Origin: Hyphomicrobiales bacterium
GTDB lineage: Bacteria > Pseudomonadota > Alphaproteobacteria > Rhizobiales > Beijerinckiaceae
Reading direction: 5' to 3'
Assembly: GCA_019247605.1 (NCBI GenBank)
Contig: JAFBAS010000074.1
Location: 1-64,000, forward strand
DNA: 64,000 bases
Shown here: positions 27,789 through 36,993 of the stretch, piece after piece
Position numbering within the stretch: the stretch's first letter is position 1
How the letters are laid out: every line of letters begins with the position of its first letter
Notes under the pieces: model-generated
Databases searched by the model: none
What the model saw: the letters and a program-made list of their open reading frames with translations, nothing else
Told to the model about the DNA's origin: nothing
Program-made: the position numbers and the translations under genes

Positions 27789-28724
27789 TCAGGCCGCGCG
27801 GCTCAGGCCCACCTCCGGCAATTTCGGCCGCTTCGCCATGGCCTCTCGCATGAGGCGCTCGACCTCGGCCTTCTCCTCGCCCTCGAGCGGCAAACGCGGT
27901 GGGCGCGTGACTGGCGAGCCGCGCCCGGCGATGTGCTCGCAAAGCTTGATGCATTGCACGAGATCGGAGCGCGCATCGAGGTGCAGGAGCGGCATAAACC
28001 AATCGTAGAGCGGCATCACCTCGTTGAGGCGACCCGCGGCGGCTAGGCGAAAGAGCGTCTCGCCTTCGCGCGGAAAGACGTTCGAGAGGCCCGAGACCCA
28101 GCCTTGCGCACCGAGTGCCACGCTTTCGACCACCACATCGTCGAGACCGCAGAACGGGATGAAGCGGTCGCCGGTCATGTTGCGCAGATCGACGAAGCGA
28201 AACGTGTCGCCTGAGGACTCCTTGTAGGAGACGATGGTGTCGACATCGGCAAGCGAGGCGAGCATCTTCGGCGTCACGTCCTGCTTATAGATCGGCGGGT
28301 TGTTGTAGATCATGATCGGCAGGTCGGTCGCCTTCGCGACGGTGCGGAAATGTGCCAAGGTTTCGCGCGGTTTCGCCGAATAGACCATGGCCGGAAGCAC
28401 CATGAGCCCATCGATCCGAAGCCGCTGAGCTTCCTTTGCCACCTCGCACGCAAAGGCTGTCGTATATTCGGCAACGCCCGCGATCACGGGAACCCGGCTC
28501 CCGGCCGCGTCCTTGAGAGCCTCCATCACTTTGAGCTTCTCGTCGCGCGTGAGCGAATTGTTCTCACCGACCGTGCCGACCGCGATGAGGCCCGAGACGC
28601 CCTCGGCCACAAGCGCAGCCGCGACCTTGCGCGTCGCCTCGATATCGAGCGAGAAATCGGCACGAAATTGCGTCGTGACGGCCGGAAAGACACCGGCCCA
28701 AGCGGGTTTCTTTGCCATCATCAT
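27789..28724 (-). CDS. DHDPS/NAL-family lyase, possible 1-pyrroline-4-hydroxy-2-carboxylate deaminase
   Basis: Class I aldolase-fold protein of 311 residues. The Schiff-base lysine is in YKESSGDT (about residue 169) and the conserved tyrosine in IYNNPPIY; GTVGENNSLTRDEK is the substrate-binding loop of the family. The C-terminal FMPLLHLDARSDLVQCIKL resembles the DHDPS-like deaminases of bacterial hydroxyproline degradation (LhpC/HypD) better than DapA itself. The nearby hydroxyproline epimerase supports that reading but it is an inference; a keto-sugar aldolase is another possibility. The gene converges with frmA. Confidence 0.85.
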   Translation of the reverse strand: MMMAKKPAWAGVFPAVTTQFRADFSLDIEATRKVAAALVAEGVSGLIAVGTVGENNSLTRDEKLKVMEALKDAAGSRVPVIAGVAEYTTAFACEVAKEAQRLRIDGLMVLPAMVYSAKPRETLAHFRTVAKATDLPIMIYNNPPIYKQDVTPKMLASLADVDTIVSYKESSGDTFRFVDLRNMTGDRFIPFCGLDDVVVESVALGAQGWVSGLSNVFPREGETLFRLAAAGRLNEVMPLYDWFMPLLHLDARSDLVQCIKLCEHIAGRGSPVTRPPRLPLEGEEKAEVERLMREAMAKRPKLPEVGLSRAA

Positions 28725-29103
28725 CTCTCCGTTGAGGGGCCACCGGGCTCAAGAAATCGTGAAGCGGTGCCCGAACTCTTGCGCCTTTCCGGCGCGTCTC
28801 GCAACCCTCGCGACGCTTCCGGAGAGAATTGCAAAATCGCACCATCGGCGCCATTTTGGCGTGATCCGAAATAGGTAACGGTATGCTCCAAAGCCAGAGA
28901 CGGCCAGGCAGGCAGAAAGGGCCGCGGATTGTCGCAAACAATGAGGCCCAGGCCCGGCCTGTTGTGACCAACAACGCGGAGAAGAAACGGCAAGGAACAC
29001 TTGCTGAATTCCTTCTGGCGTCGCCTCTCCGCAACATGAAGATTCAGCTTAAGCGCCGTCGAGACCGACCTCGCGACGTTGCACTCTAAAGCCACGCCCG
29101 CCC
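28725..29103. other. Intergenic region, no gene seen
   Basis: About 380 bases between two minus-strand genes; it holds the promoter of the DHDPS-like gene and the 3' end of the hydrolase unit. A 68-codon plus-strand frame at 28883 is basic and low in information and is not called. No stem followed by a T-run was found. Confidence 0.5.
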
Positions 29104-31251
29104 TCACGGCGCCGTCCTGATCCCCTCCTTCTCGGCGCGCTCGACGAGAAGCCTCGCGTCGTCGGGCAAGAGATAGCGCTTGGCGACGAGGCCGTCGGCC
29201 GCCTTTTTGAGGGCCACGACATAGACATCCTTCGTCGGGTAGCGCTCCTCGATCGAGAGCCGCGGATCGCCGTTGGCCAAGCGCTCGGTGCGCGTCGCGG
29301 CGAACGGGATGAAGCTTCCTTGCAGATTGCACAAGCCGTTCTCGAAGCGATCCTTGCGCCCGAGATTCCAGCCCGTGTAGGTGCCGATCGGCACTTGCGA
29401 GAACACCGATTCGATGCCGGCGATGTCGTTGCCATCGGCATCGACCTGCATCTCAAGGACGCCGTAGCTTCCCGGGAGGACGAGCGGCGGCTCGCGCGTG
29501 ATGATGCCGCTCGAATCGGCTGCCCGGTAAAGCGGACCGAAATCGAGCACGTGCAGCGTGTCGTAGAGGCGTGCGGTCGAGGCGGCTGACCGCTCGACCC
29601 CGCCGTAACGATTGGCCGGGATCGGGGGGAAGCGCACCTGATCGGGCGCGACGAGCGTGCCGTCGGCGATGCGCGGCACGGCGCTTTCGGGCGGGGCGAC
29701 ATCGTCGAGCACCCAATCGGTGAGCGCGCTCATCAAGGCGCGCATCGTCCACAATTGCGGGTTCGGGTTCGGCTGCTGCTGGCAGTTGCCGAAAGGCGCT
29801 TGTGTCGCGAGTGGCAAAGCCGCCGGCCCGTGCTGCGTGCTCCCCATGATGAAGGTGCGCACATTGGCGGGATCGGGCACATCGCGCAGGCCGAGCGGGT
29901 CGGTCAGCCCGAGGGATTGACGCCCCTCCCACATCTCGAGCGAGGTCGCGACATGGAAGATGCGCGGGCAAGTGTCCGTCGCCGAGCAGCGGTCGAGGAT
30001 GCCTTGCGTGCGCAGCGTCAACGGGTCGGTCTCGCGCGCATAGGTGAAAGGAAAGTCATAGGCGGGATACACGTGGTCGGTCTGCTCGCCCCAGGCGCGC
30101 ACGGGTTGGCCGAAGCGGACGTTGAGCGGCATGAGCCCGCCCCCGATATGCGGATAAGCACCATCGAAGACGCGTTTGCCGCTCTCGTCGCGATTGAAGC
30201 CGAGCGCGAGGAAGCTGCGGATCATGCGGCCGGATTGCGAGGTTCCTTCGATGATGGCGACGTTATCGGGCCGGTATAGGGGGTTCGCGGTGCCGGCATC
30301 GTCCTTGGCGATGGTTCGCAGAAATGCGCCGACATCGCGCGTCGCGGCGAAACCGAGGCCGCCGATCGTCGGGTCCTTGGCGCGATAGATCAGCTCATAG
30401 AGGTGGCCGGCCTGAAAGCCGGCCTTGAGGCATACATGCTTCTCATCCGGGACGGCGGGCTTGCCCTGTTCGCAGACGGCGAAGCTCCACTCGTTTTCGG
30501 GAATACGCACGCGCGGGTCCTGCTCGCGCGCCCGCACCGTCAATGTCGGGCGAAACCCGTCAACATAAGCCTCGCGGTTGTCGAGGCTCGCGGTCGGATA
30601 GCTGTCATAGCTTCCCGTCGGAAAGGCCTGGATTTGCTGGCTGAGCCCGATGGGCAGGCTCGCTGCCTCGACCGGCGTGATCATCTCCGAGCGGACGATG
30701 CCGGTCACGGGTGAGCCGTCATGGTTGCGCGCGATCACAGGCGGCATGCCGATCCGGTTCATGCCGGGCAGCACATCCATTTCCCAGCCGAACCACACCA
30801 TCGTGTAGCCAGAGCGCAGGAGCCAGCCATCGCCGGGGGAAGTGAGGGCGTTGGGGTCAGCGGCGCCTCCGGTAACGCCTTCGTCGAAGGCCCCGAGCGC
30901 GAGCTTGTTGCCGCGATTATTCACCTCGAAAAAGAGGACATGGTTGCCGCGCGCCATGTCGGCGGGCTTCAGGATTTCGATCGGGGTCTTGTATTCGACC
31001 ATGCCGCGCGCGTTGCGCGGCGCGAGGTTGATGTCTTGGATGATGGCGTTCGCGGGATCGGCCGGGTCAAGCTCGCCCACTACGTGTCCGGTGAGAAGCT
31101 GATAAGGGCCGGACTTGCCGAAGGAGCCGCCGCCGAAGGCCCAATCGGTTTTCTCGATCTCGATACGCGTGACGCGCGCCTCGGCGAGGCTCACCACCGA
31201 AACAGCCGCCATGACGCATCCGATGAGCGCGAGCTTGAGCCAAGCTTTCAT
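29104..31251 (-). CDS. Exported alpha/beta-hydrolase domain protein (Abhydrolase_10-like)
   Basis: Protein of 715 residues with a signal peptide (about 1-25, ALIGCVMAAVSVVSLAEA). The body has the usual order of this large family of secreted hydrolases: VTRIEIEKTDWAFGGGSFG near the mature start, GNHVLFFEVNNRGNK, GYTMVWFGWEMDV, and a nucleophile elbow GTSQSGRMIRSFLALGFN near residue 355 (GxSxG). A histidine in GSTQHGPAALPL and the acidic residues around it could complete the triad. Substrate unknown; esters or lactones are likely for the fold. It stands apart from the downstream acetyltransferase by a 50-base gap. Confidence 0.85.
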   Translation of the reverse strand: MKAWLKLALIGCVMAAVSVVSLAEARVTRIEIEKTDWAFGGGSFGKSGPYQLLTGHVVGELDPADPANAIIQDINLAPRNARGMVEYKTPIEILKPADMARGNHVLFFEVNNRGNKLALGAFDEGVTGGAADPNALTSPGDGWLLRSGYTMVWFGWEMDVLPGMNRIGMPPVIARNHDGSPVTGIVRSEMITPVEAASLPIGLSQQIQAFPTGSYDSYPTASLDNREAYVDGFRPTLTVRAREQDPRVRIPENEWSFAVCEQGKPAVPDEKHVCLKAGFQAGHLYELIYRAKDPTIGGLGFAATRDVGAFLRTIAKDDAGTANPLYRPDNVAIIEGTSQSGRMIRSFLALGFNRDESGKRVFDGAYPHIGGGLMPLNVRFGQPVRAWGEQTDHVYPAYDFPFTYARETDPLTLRTQGILDRCSATDTCPRIFHVATSLEMWEGRQSLGLTDPLGLRDVPDPANVRTFIMGSTQHGPAALPLATQAPFGNCQQQPNPNPQLWTMRALMSALTDWVLDDVAPPESAVPRIADGTLVAPDQVRFPPIPANRYGGVERSAASTARLYDTLHVLDFGPLYRAADSSGIITREPPLVLPGSYGVLEMQVDADGNDIAGIESVFSQVPIGTYTGWNLGRKDRFENGLCNLQGSFIPFAATRTERLANGDPRLSIEERYPTKDVYVVALKKAADGLVAKRYLLPDDARLLVERAEKEGIRTAP

Positions 31252-31305
31252 GCGATCCCCCCTTGTCTTCGGGTCTTAAGATTCGTGAAGCGCCCGATTT
31301 TGGAT

Positions 31306-31986
31306 TCAAGCGCCGTTGAGCGAGGAAAGGCTTTGTTTCTGGCGCCCTTCGGCATCGAAATTCTCTGGTGCAAGGAAGCACTCGAACGCTCTCTTGCGCG
31401 CCGGCCATTCGCCGTCCACGATCGAGAACCATGCCGTGTCGCGATTGCGCCCCTTGACGATCAGATGCTGCCGGAACAGGCCTTCGAAGACGAAGCCGAA
31501 GCGCTTCGCCGCGCGGCGTGAGGGCTCGTTGGCGTTGTCGCATTTCCATTCGAAGCGGCGATAGCCGAGGTCGTCGAAGACGTGCTTCGCTTCGAGGAAA
31601 ACGGCCTCGGTCGCGAGGGGCGTCTTCTGCAGGGCTGGCGCGTAAAAGATGTGGCCGGTCTCGATGCAGCCATTCGGCTGATCGATGCGCATCAGCGTGA
31701 CGCAGCCGAGCGCGCGGCCGGTCTTATTGTCCACGACCGCATAATAGAGGGGATCAGCGAGCGCCTGACGCTCCTTGAGCCAAGTGCGGAACGAGGTTTG
31801 GTCTTGCCACGGGCCGTAGGGCAGATAATGCCACATCGGGTCAGCGCCCTCGACGGCGCGCCAAAGGCTCTCTCCATGCTTCGCCTCATCGAGCGGTTCG
31901 AGCCGCCCGAAGCGGCCTTGCAGCACGCGCCGCTCCGGGAGGCCGCGAGCAGGTTTGGGGGAAGGCTTCGCTTTGGGATCGGTCAC
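31306..31986 (-). CDS. GNAT N-acetyltransferase (RimJ/RimL-like)
   Basis: Acetyltransferase of 226 residues. FGRLEPLDEAKHGESL opens the RimL-type fold and GHIFYAPALQKTPLATEAV is the acetyl-CoA loop (in place of the usual RGxGxA), followed by YRRFEWKCDNANEPSRRAAKRFGF, typical of RimJ/RimL proteins acting on amino groups of proteins or small molecules. The start overlaps the stop of the PEP mutase-like gene by four bases (ATGA), so the pair is co-translated. The substrate is not assigned. Confidence 0.9.
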   Translation of the reverse strand: MTDPKAKPSPKPARGLPERRVLQGRFGRLEPLDEAKHGESLWRAVEGADPMWHYLPYGPWQDQTSFRTWLKERQALADPLYYAVVDNKTGRALGCVTLMRIDQPNGCIETGHIFYAPALQKTPLATEAVFLEAKHVFDDLGYRRFEWKCDNANEPSRRAAKRFGFVFEGLFRQHLIVKGRNRDTAWFSIVDGEWPARKRAFECFLAPENFDAEGRQKQSLSSLNGA

Positions 31987-32822
31987 TGTCGCCGCTCCTT
32001 GGAATCCTTGCTGAAGAAGCCGTTGAGGTCGACCGGCGGCACGTTCGTCGCGAACCCCGAAAACGAGCCCTCGTTCGCGATCGTTTCCGCGGCGCGCGCA
32101 AATCCCGACCAGGCGGCCCGCGCCAGCGCGCCGCCGACGCTGATGCGCCGCACGCCAAGCGCTGCGAGATCGGAGACGGTGAGGTCGCTCGGCCAGCCGA
32201 TGAGCACGTTCACGGGCTTTGGCGCCACGGCCTTCACGATCGCCGAAATGTCCTCGCCCGTGCGCACGCCCGGTGCGTAGAGCACATCCGCTCCCGCTTC
32301 CGCATAGGCCTCGAGACGAGAGATCGCCTCCTTTAGCGGCTGATCATGCCCGGTGAGGAAGCATTCGGCCCTTCCGACAAGCAGGGCACCTTTGCCATGC
32401 GCATCCACCGCGCGGCGCGCGGCGCGCATGCGCTCGACCGCGTGGGATAAATCGTGGAGCGGTTTTACCTTGTCGGCCGTCGAATCCTCGATCGACACCG
32501 CCGCCACGCCGGTCTCGAGGCAGCGCGTCACGTTGCGCGCCACGCCCTCCGCGTCATGCGCGAAGCCGCCTTCGAAATCGGCATTCACGGGAAGCTCCGT
32601 CGCCTCGACGATCACGCGGATATGCGCGAGCGCCTGATCGACGTGAAGCCCATTGTCCGGGAAGCCGAGGCTCCAGGCCGCGCCCGAGCTCGTCGTCGCG
32701 AGCGCCTTGAAGCCGAGCCCACGAAGCCAACGCGCCGAGCCGATGTCCCAAGGGTTCGGAATGACGAAGCAGCCGCTATGGTGGAGGCGCCGAAATTCAG
32801 CGATCTTTTCCGGGTTGGTCAT
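31983..32822 (-). CDS. Isocitrate lyase/PEP mutase superfamily protein
   Basis: Protein of 279 residues with the PEP mutase/isocitrate lyase barrel: FVIPNPWDIGSARWLRGLGF, TTSSGAAWSLGFPD, VNADFEGGFAHDAEGVARNV (magnesium Asp), SIEDSTAD and LVGRAECFL. The KKCGH cysteine of true isocitrate lyase and of methylisocitrate lyase is absent, so a C-C lyase of that type is unlikely; oxaloacetate decarboxylase-like or unknown activities are common in this subgroup. The downstream GNAT gene overlaps its stop. Upstream lies a heptamer-repeat hairpin rather than a clear promoter. Confidence 0.9.
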   Translation of the reverse strand: MTNPEKIAEFRRLHHSGCFVIPNPWDIGSARWLRGLGFKALATTSSGAAWSLGFPDNGLHVDQALAHIRVIVEATELPVNADFEGGFAHDAEGVARNVTRCLETGVAAVSIEDSTADKVKPLHDLSHAVERMRAARRAVDAHGKGALLVGRAECFLTGHDQPLKEAISRLEAYAEAGADVLYAPGVRTGEDISAIVKAVAPKPVNVLIGWPSDLTVSDLAALGVRRISVGGALARAAWSGFARAAETIANEGSFSGFATNVPPVDLNGFFSKDSKERRQ

Positions 32823-32838
32823 CGATATCTCCCGTCAC

Positions 32839-32952
32839 GGCGAGCAGCGAGATAGCGAGTAGCGAAATAGCGGGTAGCGAGTGGTGAGAGGGTGATGGTG
32901 AGCTCCCTATCCATCATCGACTCTACTCGCTACTCGCCATTGGCTGCTCGCC
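32839..32952. repeat. Nested hairpin made of heptamer repeats (TAGCGAG type)
   Basis: The left arm carries about five degenerate tandem copies of TAGCGAG; the right arm carries their reverse complements. Three perfect nested stems are visible: GGCGAGCAGC (32839) with GCTGCTCGCC (32943), GCGAGTAGCGA (32855) with TCGCTACTCGC (32927), and TGATGG (32893) with CCATCA (32911). It fills the whole space between two minus-strand genes and could act as a transcript stabiliser or terminator. Similar heptamer hairpins occur at 44914 and 48917. Confidence 0.8.
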
Positions 32953-32955
32953 CCC

Positions 32956-34845
32956 TTAGTGGTTATCCCGGGGCAACCCCTTGGTTTCCGCGATGCGCTG
33001 ATATTTGACGGCGGGTTTGAGCACCATGCCTTGCGCCATCTGGTCCACCATGCCGCGTTGGATTTCCTGCCACGGCGTCTGATGGGCGGGGTAATGGTAA
33101 CCGCCATGGCCCTGGAGCGCCGCGCGTCTTTTGTCGATCTCGGCCTTGGAAATGAGAATGTCGGCGGTGCCTTTCTTGAGGTCGATGCGCACGCGGTCCC
33201 CCGTGCGCAAAATCGCAAGACCTCCGCCCGCGGCCGCCTCGGGTGATGCGTTGAGGATCGAGGGGGAGCCCGATGTTCCCGATTGGCGCCCATCACCGAT
33301 GCAGGGGAGCGAATTCACCCCATCCTTGATGAGATAGGCGGGCGGACGCATGTTCACGACCTCCGCCGCGCCGGGATAGCCGATCGGCCCGACGCCGCGA
33401 ATGAAGAGGAGGCAATGCGCGTCGATCTTCAGCTTCGGATCGTCGATGCGCGCATGATAGTCCTCCGGCCCGTCGAAGACGATCGCGCGGCCCTCGAAAG
33501 CTTCGCGATCCTTCGGATTGGAGAGATACCGGTCGCGGAACTCCTTTGAGATCACGCTTGTCTTCATGATGGCGGAGTCGAAGAGATTTCCCTTGAGCAC
33601 GATGAAGCCCGCATCCTTGACGAGCGGCTTGTTGAAGGGGCGGATCACGTCCTCGTCGGTCGAGGCTCGTCCGCGGCAATTTTCCCCGAGGCCCCTGCCG
33701 TTCACCGTGAGCGCATCCTCGTGAATGAGCCCTTGGCGCATGAGTTCGTCGACCACGGCCGGCACGCCGCCGGCGCGGTGATACTCCTCGCCGAGATAGA
33801 AACCGGCGGGCTGCATATTGACGAGGAGCGGCACCTTGTGCCCGACCCTCTCCCAATCCTCGACATCGAGTTTCACGCCGATGTGACGGGCGATGGCGTT
33901 GAGATGGATCGGGGCATTGGTCGAGCCCCCGATCGCCGAATTGACCACGATGGCGTTCTCGAAGGCCTCGCGCGTCAGGATAGCGGAGGGTTTGAGGTCC
34001 TCGCGAACCATGTCGACGATGCGTTTTCCCGTCCGATAGGCGATCTGGCCCCGCTCGCGATAAGGCGCCGGAATGGCCGCGCAACCGGGCAGTGACATCC
34101 CGAGCGCCTCGGCGAGCGAATTCATGGTCGAGGCCGTGCCCATGGTGTTGCAATGGCCGGCCGAGGGGGCCGAATCGGCAACCGCCTCGAGCATCTCGTT
34201 GAAGTCGATCTTGCCCGCGGCGAAATCCTGGCGTGCTTGCCAAAGGATCGTGCCCGAGCCGGCGCGGGTGCCGTGATGCCAGCCGTTCAGCATCGGGCCG
34301 CCCGACAACACGATGGCCGGAATGTTCACCGTGGCGGCCGCCATGATGCAGGCAGGTGTCGTCTTGTCGCAACCCGTGGTCAGCACGACGCCGTCGATCG
34401 GATAGCCGAAGAGCACCTCCACGAGCCCGAGATAGGCGAGGTTCCGGTCGAGAGCCGCCGTCGGCCGCTTTCCGGTCTCCTGAATCGGGTGGACCGGGAA
34501 TTCGATCGCGACCCCGCCTGCTTCCCGGATGCCCTCGCGCACGCGCTTGGCGAGCTCGAGATGGTGTCGATTGCAGGGAGAGAGATCGGATCCCGTCTGC
34601 GCGATGCCGATGATCGGCTTGCCGCCACGCAGCTCCTCGAGCGTAAGCCCGTAATTAAGATAGCGCTCGAGGTAGATCGCCGTCATGTCCGGATGCGCGG
34701 AGTTGTCGAACCAATCCTGCGAACGAAGCCGCCGGCCCTGCGCCATGCCCTTTGCCGGCGCTTTGGTGGTGCGCGTGGCGCGCCCCCGCAGCGGGCGGCG
34801 CACCGTGCCACGCCCCCTTCCATTGGCCATCTTGCGTCCCGCCAT
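32956..34845 (-). CDS. IlvD/Edd-family sugar-acid dehydratase (xylonate/arabonate type)
   Basis: Iron-sulfur dehydratase of 629 residues. Cluster cysteines are in [25 protein letters not shown] and [15 protein letters not shown], and the C-terminal domain has [41 protein letters not shown] near the N-terminus, the length above 600 and the substitutions around the cluster match the pentonate/hexonate dehydratase branch (L-arabonate or D-xylonate) rather than dihydroxy-acid dehydratase IlvD. An Arg/Lys-rich N-terminal extension of about 40 residues is unusual, so the start may lie further in, near 34746 ([12 protein letters not shown]). Sugar-acid partners are not adjacent. Confidence 0.9.
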   Translation of the reverse strand: MAGRKMANGRGRGTVRRPLRGRATRTTKAPAKGMAQGRRLRSQDWFDNSAHPDMTAIYLERYLNYGLTLEELRGGKPIIGIAQTGSDLSPCNRHHLELAKRVREGIREAGGVAIEFPVHPIQETGKRPTAALDRNLAYLGLVEVLFGYPIDGVVLTTGCDKTTPACIMAAATVNIPAIVLSGGPMLNGWHHGTRAGSGTILWQARQDFAAGKIDFNEMLEAVADSAPSAGHCNTMGTASTMNSLAEALGMSLPGCAAIPAPYRERGQIAYRTGKRIVDMVREDLKPSAILTREAFENAIVVNSAIGGSTNAPIHLNAIARHIGVKLDVEDWERVGHKVPLLVNMQPAGFYLGEEYHRAGGVPAVVDELMRQGLIHEDALTVNGRGLGENCRGRASTDEDVIRPFNKPLVKDAGFIVLKGNLFDSAIMKTSVISKEFRDRYLSNPKDREAFEGRAIVFDGPEDYHARIDDPKLKIDAHCLLFIRGVGPIGYPGAAEVVNMRPPAYLIKDGVNSLPCIGDGRQSGTSGSPSILNASPEAAAGGGLAILRTGDRVRIDLKKGTADILISKAEIDKRRAALQGHGGYHYPAHQTPWQEIQRGMVDQMAQGMVLKPAVKYQRIAETKGLPRDNH

Positions 34846-35120
34846 GTTTCGCGTCCTCGCCTTTTTTAGCTCGTGGATTGAGATCGAGCGTATCGGCCGC
34901 GATCCCTGCCCGCATATCGCGCGATTTTTTCGCGTAAATCAATTCGTGGCAGGCATTCTCGACAGGCATGCGCCTGACCGTTTTTGGGAGGTTCACTGCA
35001 GGCCAACCCCAAGCTTGCTGTTCAAGCCCCGACATTTTTGGCATAGGGGAGCCGAAGGTGGAGGGCTGGGCACGGCGCCACCCGCCGGCCTTCTTGGATG
35101 CGCGATAATCGGGGAATGCC

Positions 35121-36302
35121 ATGTTGCACACAATTGCCGCTTTCGACCGCCTGGGCGAAGAAAATGCCTTTGCGGTGCTCGCCCGCGCCACCGCGCTCGC
35201 GAGTCAAGGACGCGACATCATCAATCTCGGGATCGGCCAGCCTGATTTTCCCACGCCGCCTCATATCGTCGAAGCAGCCATAAAAGCTCTGCGCGACGGT
35301 CATCACGGATATACGCCGGCCACCGGCATCTTGCCGCTACGCGAGGCCGTGGCGCGGGACCTTCATCGGCGCTTCTGCGTCGAGGTCTCGCCCGAGCGGG
35401 TGATGATCCTGCCGGGCGGAAAGGTCACGATGTTCATGGCGATCTTGATGTTCGGCGAGCCCGGCGTTGAAATCCTCTACCCCGATCCGGGCTTTCCGAT
35501 CTACCGCTCGATGATCGAGTTCACGGGAGCGACGCCGATCCCAGTGCCGATCCGGGAGGCGAATGGGTTTGCCTTTTCGGCGCAAGAGACGCTTTCGCTG
35601 ATCACGCCGAGAACGCGCCTTCTCATCCTCAACTCACCCGCCAATCCAACGGGCGGCGTGACGCCCAAAGCCGAGATCGACGCGCTCGTTTCCGGGCTCG
35701 AGCGTTATCCCGATGTCGCAGTCATGTCCGACGAGATCTACGCCTCGATGACCTATGACGGCGAGGCTCATGTCTCGCTGCTGAGCTATCCCTCGATCCG
35801 CGAGCGGCTCATCCATCTCGATGGCGCCTCGAAGAGCTACGCGATGACCGGCTGGCGCTTGGGCTGGTCCGTCTGGCCGCAAAAGCTCTACGATCTCGCG
35901 CGCAAGCTCGCCGTCAACGCTCATTCCTGCGTCAATGCCGCCACGCAATGGGCGGGCATTGCGGCACTCGAGGGGCCGCAGGATTGCGTCGCGCAAATGG
36001 TCGCCGAATTCGACAACCGCCGGCATGTGGTGGTCGAGGGGTTGAACCGGCTTCCCGGTATCTCGTGCATCAAGCCGAAAGGCGCCTTCTACGCCTTCCC
36101 GAACATCACGCGCAGCGGTTGGAAGGCGAAGCCCCTCGCCTCGGCTCTTCTCGAGGAAGCCGGCGTCGCGGTGATCGGCGGCCCTGATTTCGGCGTGCAT
36201 GGCGAGGGGTATTTGCGCCTCTCTTATGCGAACTCCACCGAGAACATCGAGCGTGCGATCCAGCGGATGGGCGAGTTCCTCGCCCACCGCAAGGCCGCGT
36301 AA
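35121..36302 (+). CDS. Class I/II pyridoxal-phosphate aminotransferase
   Basis: Fold-type I aminotransferase of 393 residues. The protein reads INLGIGQPDFPTPPHIVEAA and GYTPATGILPLREAVA in the N-terminal part, LNSPANPTGGVTP for the Asn that binds PLP, SDEIYASMTYDG for the PLP-ring Asp/Tyr, and SKSYAMTGWRLGW for the Schiff-base lysine (about residue 240). YLRLSYANSTENIERA at the C-terminus holds the carboxylate-binding Arg. It looks like an aspartate/aromatic/alanine-type aminotransferase; the specificity is not decided. It is divergent from the sugar-acid dehydratase, with 275 bases between them. Confidence 0.95.
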   Translation: MLHTIAAFDRLGEENAFAVLARATALASQGRDIINLGIGQPDFPTPPHIVEAAIKALRDGHHGYTPATGILPLREAVARDLHRRFCVEVSPERVMILPGGKVTMFMAILMFGEPGVEILYPDPGFPIYRSMIEFTGATPIPVPIREANGFAFSAQETLSLITPRTRLLILNSPANPTGGVTPKAEIDALVSGLERYPDVAVMSDEIYASMTYDGEAHVSLLSYPSIRERLIHLDGASKSYAMTGWRLGWSVWPQKLYDLARKLAVNAHSCVNAATQWAGIAALEGPQDCVAQMVAEFDNRRHVVVEGLNRLPGISCIKPKGAFYAFPNITRSGWKAKPLASALLEEAGVAVIGGPDFGVHGEGYLRLSYANSTENIERAIQRMGEFLAHRKAA

Positions 36303-36324
36303 CCGGCGCCAAGGGGCTTCACCG

Positions 36325-36765
36325 ATGGCTTTCAGAATTTGTCGAGCCGCCTCGACAGCGCTCGCCTCGCTCCTCCTTTGCGTTGCGATCGGCGCGGCGA
36401 AGGCGCAATCGCCACGACCCTCTCTCGCCAAATGCGATCCCGCAAAACTTCCCGTCGCCGGCTTTGACGAGTGCCTGCGCAAAGCCGAGGCCGAAACGAG
36501 CAAGGGAGTCGAGGACACGCTCGCGAAGGTGAAAGCGGCGATCGACGCGCGCGCGGATCTCTCCGGCCAGCAACGCAATCTGCTCAAGCGGGAGATCAGC
36601 AATTCCAACGATCTGTGGGCGCGATATCGGAATGATTTGTGCCAAAACATCGTGCCGATGCTCGCGGGCCCGAAAGCGAAGCTCTTCGAGGAGAACCTCG
36701 GGTGCCTTGTGGACACGAATACGGCGCGCCAAGCCGAGCTCGAAGCCTTGATCTTGCGGAAGTAG
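36325..36765 (+). CDS. Exported LprI-like (DUF1311) protein
   Basis: Protein of 146 residues with a signal peptide (about 1-27, STALASLLLCVAIGAAKAQ). The mature part has an early cysteine pair (AKCDPAKLPVAGFDECLRKAE), a helical middle with QQRNLLKREISNSNDLWARYRNDLC and a last cysteine in NLGCLVDTNTARQAEL; the W-x-Y-R-x-x-x-C pattern and TARQAELEAL end are those of the lysozyme-inhibitor LprI-like family. Two disulphides are likely. Periplasmic role, possibly envelope protection, unproven. It lies 22 bases after the aminotransferase stop. Confidence 0.75.
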   Translation: MAFRICRAASTALASLLLCVAIGAAKAQSPRPSLAKCDPAKLPVAGFDECLRKAEAETSKGVEDTLAKVKAAIDARADLSGQQRNLLKREISNSNDLWARYRNDLCQNIVPMLAGPKAKLFEENLGCLVDTNTARQAELEALILRK

Positions 36766-36993
36766 CAACCGGCGGTGCCGAAAAGGCACTCGAGCTCAAG
36801 TTTGGTGAACCGGCGTTCGATGCGAAACTTTCTCGCCGGTGCCCGTGAAGGTCGCGGCGCCCGCGCCAGTGTCGCAAGTTGAGAAAGCAAGGCCAAGATC
36901 ACAATTTCGTGATAAATGATCCCTCTCATAGGGTTTGGCTGCTGCGCGCCGGGAAATCGACGCCGTCGCCAATTGCATTCGGGAGGGATCGTC

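Noticed and set aside
31983-32822. Isocitrate or methylisocitrate lyase
   Set aside because: The KKCGH motif is missing, so only the superfamily is assigned.
32956-34845. Dihydroxy-acid dehydratase IlvD
   Set aside because: The protein is longer than IlvD and its N-terminal and cluster regions match the pentonate dehydratase branch; no ilv genes are adjacent.
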